64,000 nucleotides of DNA, from contig JAPLTX010000037.1 of the NCBI GenBank assembly GCA_026397915.1, forward strand, positions 1-64,000, written 5' to 3'. The DNA is from Verrucomicrobiota bacterium. GTDB taxonomy: Bacteria > Verrucomicrobiota > Verrucomicrobiia > CAIQCK01. Positions 62,402-64,000 of the stretch are shown here, piece by piece. How positions within the stretch are numbered: the stretch's first letter is position 1; each line of letters begins with the position of its first letter. Position numbers and translations under genes: made by a program. Below the pieces are notes generated by a model. It did not search any database. It had not been told where the DNA came from and saw only the letters and a program-made list of their open reading frames with translations.

Positions 62402-64000
62402 ATGCGAACAATTCCGCTTCTGGCAACGACGGCGATCCTTTTCCTTTCGACCTTCCAAGCAAATGCGGCAACTGCGCGAGCGCCGTTTGTAAGAACGCCG
62501 ACCTCTCCTGCTGCTCCGGCCGCTCCGGTGAAGATGAGCACACTGAAGGCTGACCTCGCCGTGTTGCTCGACGGCGTGCATGAGGTTGCCTCTTCGGGCG
62601 CGCCGGGATCTCTGTGCGTGTTCGGCGAGGGTGCGTTTCCGGTGGTGGTCGGCAGGACGGGGAAAGAAACGTCGGGACCGGTGGTGGGCGCGGGGCGTTT
62701 TGGCAACGGCCGGGTTGTTGCATTCAGCCACGGCGGTTTCTTGGGCAAGGAGTCGCTCGAGTCCGGCGACAGTGGGCAGTTCGTTGCAAACGCGGTGCGA
62801 TGGGCCGCCGGCGAGCACAAGCAGGCGGGAGGCAAACTCCGCGTCGGGCTTTATCGCCACGGAGGACTGGAGGAGTTCTTCGACAAGAAGGGCTTTAAGG
62901 CCGGAGACGCCGATCTCCACCGGCTCAACTCGTTTCAAGTGCTCGTGGCGGATGCGCACAAGTTTTCGGACAAGGACATCGAGGCCGTGACGAAGTTCGT
63001 CGCGGCGGGCGGCGGTTGGATCACGGCGGCTTGCGGCTGGGGTTGGGCGCAGTTGAATCCGGCGAAGGATTTGCGGACGGACTTTCCCGGCAACAACCTG
63101 CTCGTGCCGATGGGCATGGTATGGGCCGACGGCATGACCGAGCGCACCGGCTTGCGCGGCTTCACGGCGGGCGACCGGCCCCCGACGACGGTGCATGCTG
63201 GGCTGGCGTTGCACTACACGCTCGAACACATGGCGGGCCGGTTCCAACTCAGCGCTGATGACGTGAACCAAGCCTCGGCGACGATCACCGCCGCCGCGCG
63301 CTCGTTGCCGCCGAGCGACACGACGTTTCTGCCGAAGCTCGCGAAGCTGGCCGGCGACGACAAGACGAAGGTGCTGCCGACGCCGAAGACGCCGATCAAG
63401 AAGACCGACCTCGGCCCGCGGCTGGCGGCGACGTTCCAAGCGATGACGGCGAAGCTTCTGCCGCCGGAGCAGGTGAAGGAACATCCCGCCGCAAAAAACT
63501 TCCCCGGCGAGCTGCCGCCAAGCGCGCCGCGCGTGTCGCGTTCGTTGACGCTCGATACGAAGGTGCCCGCATGGCACAGCACCGGCCTCTATGCACCAGC
63601 CGGCGGCGTGGTGACGGTGGAGATTCCGGAGTCCGCCGCGAAGAAGAAACTCTGGCTGCGGATCGGCGCGCACAGCGACAGTCTGTGGAACCTCGACAAA
63701 TGGGACCGGTTCCCGGAGATCTCGACACGCGCGCAGCTCGCCAAGCCGGCGACGAAGGCGGCGAGCATGTTCGGGGGCCTGATCTACATCGAGGTGCCGG
63801 ACAAGTGCGACCTCGGCGAGGTGCTGGTCAAGATCAGCGGAGCTGTGGCGGCTCCGTATTTCGTCCTTGGCAAGACGAAGCAGGCGGACTGGAAAGACCG
63901 TCTTCGCAAGGAACACGCGCCGTGGGCGGAACTGGAATGCTCGAAGGTCATCGTGACGGTGCCGTCATCGTTCGTGCGCACGCTCGACGACCCGGACGCA
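62402..64000 (+). CDS. Exported M60-like (enhancin-like) peptidase, 5' part only
   Basis: 533 codons are open to the window end. Signal peptide MRTIPLLATTAILFLSTFQA, a Gly/Pro spacer, a Rossmann-like domain to about 240 (VAFSHGGFLG, LRVGLYRHGG), and from about 395 a beta-rich segment (FGGLIYIEVP, ISGAVAAPYFVLGK, APWAELE) matching the N-terminal region of M60 peptidases. The HExxH zinc site would lie beyond the edge, so catalysis is not shown. M60 enzymes cleave glycoproteins or mucins. Divergent from the antiporter with about 100 bp between. Confidence 0.78.
   Translation, partial: MRTIPLLATTAILFLSTFQANAATARAPFVRTPTSPAAPAAPVKMSTLKADLAVLLDGVHEVASSGAPGSLCVFGEGAFPVVVGRTGKETSGPVVGAGRFGNGRVVAFSHGGFLGKESLESGDSGQFVANAVRWAAGEHKQAGGKLRVGLYRHGGLEEFFDKKGFKAGDADLHRLNSFQVLVADAHKFSDKDIEAVTKFVAAGGGWITAACGWGWAQLNPAKDLRTDFPGNNLLVPMGMVWADGMTERTGLRGFTAGDRPPTTVHAGLALHYTLEHMAGRFQLSADDVNQASATITAAARSLPPSDTTFLPKLAKLAGDDKTKVLPTPKTPIKKTDLGPRLAATFQAMTAKLLPPEQVKEHPAAKNFPGELPPSAPRVSRSLTLDTKVPAWHSTGLYAPAGGVVTVEIPESAAKKKLWLRIGAHSDSLWNLDKWDRFPEISTRAQLAKPATKAASMFGGLIYIEVPDKCDLGEVLVKISGAVAAPYFVLGKTKQADWKDRLRKEHAPWAELECSKVIVTVPSSFVRTLDDPDA

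Noticed and set aside
62330..63916. 528-codon minus-strand frame at the right edge
   Set aside because: The plus strand holds a signal-peptide protein with M60-like blocks that runs off the window; this frame is its shadow.

Overview
The window is high-GC bacterial chromosome. It probably comes from a soil or freshwater member of the PVC group, most likely Verrucomicrobiota. That is inferred from the mix of PEP-CTERM-like anchors, Tat-exported hydrolases, several sulfatases, ceramidase-like proteins, SSS transport without SusC/SusD, a class I lysyl-tRNA synthetase and many starts without a clear Shine-Dalgarno. No rRNA, tRNA, CRISPR array, insertion sequence or phage gene was recognised, so the phylum call is not proven.

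Layout. (1) 1-3.9 kb: tandem array of at least four secreted metallophosphoesterase paralogues, each with a PEP-CTERM-like tail. (2) 3.9-8.8 kb, minus strand: operon of a ceramidase-like protein, two NodB-like exported proteins and a Tat-exported Fe-S aldo/keto reductase. (3) 8.8-13.5 kb: an exported CinA-like protein, then a minus-strand group of AraC regulator, exported sugar-isomerase-like TIM barrel and sulfatase. (4) 13.6-36.2 kb, plus strand: thirteen collinear genes (GH30, GH39/42-like, DegT aminotransferase, Tat (alpha/alpha)6 protein, PIG-L deacetylase, SSS symporter, giant GH9-like protein, sulfatase, PHP/DUF3604 protein, Tat hydrolase, truncated esterase, two sulfatases). This looks like a locus for a sulfated, N-acetylated glycan or glycolipid. 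(5) 36.2-45.3 kb: a divergent AraC regulator, then DegT, two Gfo/Idh/MocA oxidoreductases, a VOC protein, an MttB-superfamily methyltransferase, a second ceramidase-like protein and an APC permease. This is a possible amine or amino-sugar pathway. (6) 45.2-53.1 kb, minus strand: large secreted TIM-barrel protein, SAM methyltransferase, class I LysRS, a VapC-type pair and Dus. (7) 53.4-62.4 kb: ion and stress block of USP, two NarL-type regulators, CHASE3 histidine kinase, Ca-type P-ATPase, tandem USP and NhaD-like antiporter. (8) An M60-like secreted protein runs off the right edge.

How the parts may work together. In block 4 exported hydrolases and sulfatases would cut and desulfate a polymer outside the cytoplasm, the SSS symporter would import products, and the deacetylase and aminotransferase would act on amino sugars; the adjacent AraC genes are the likely regulators. 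In block 5 the ceramidase-like amidase would release an amine that the APC permease imports and the DegT, Gfo and MttB-like enzymes process. These pathway statements are inference from gene content. The best leads are the 84-bp in-frame palindromic element inside the first ceramidase-like gene, loss of the GDVSPN serine in both ceramidase-like proteins, the exported CinA, the MttB-like cluster, and a 27-nt copy of the symporter 3' end left between two downstream genes.
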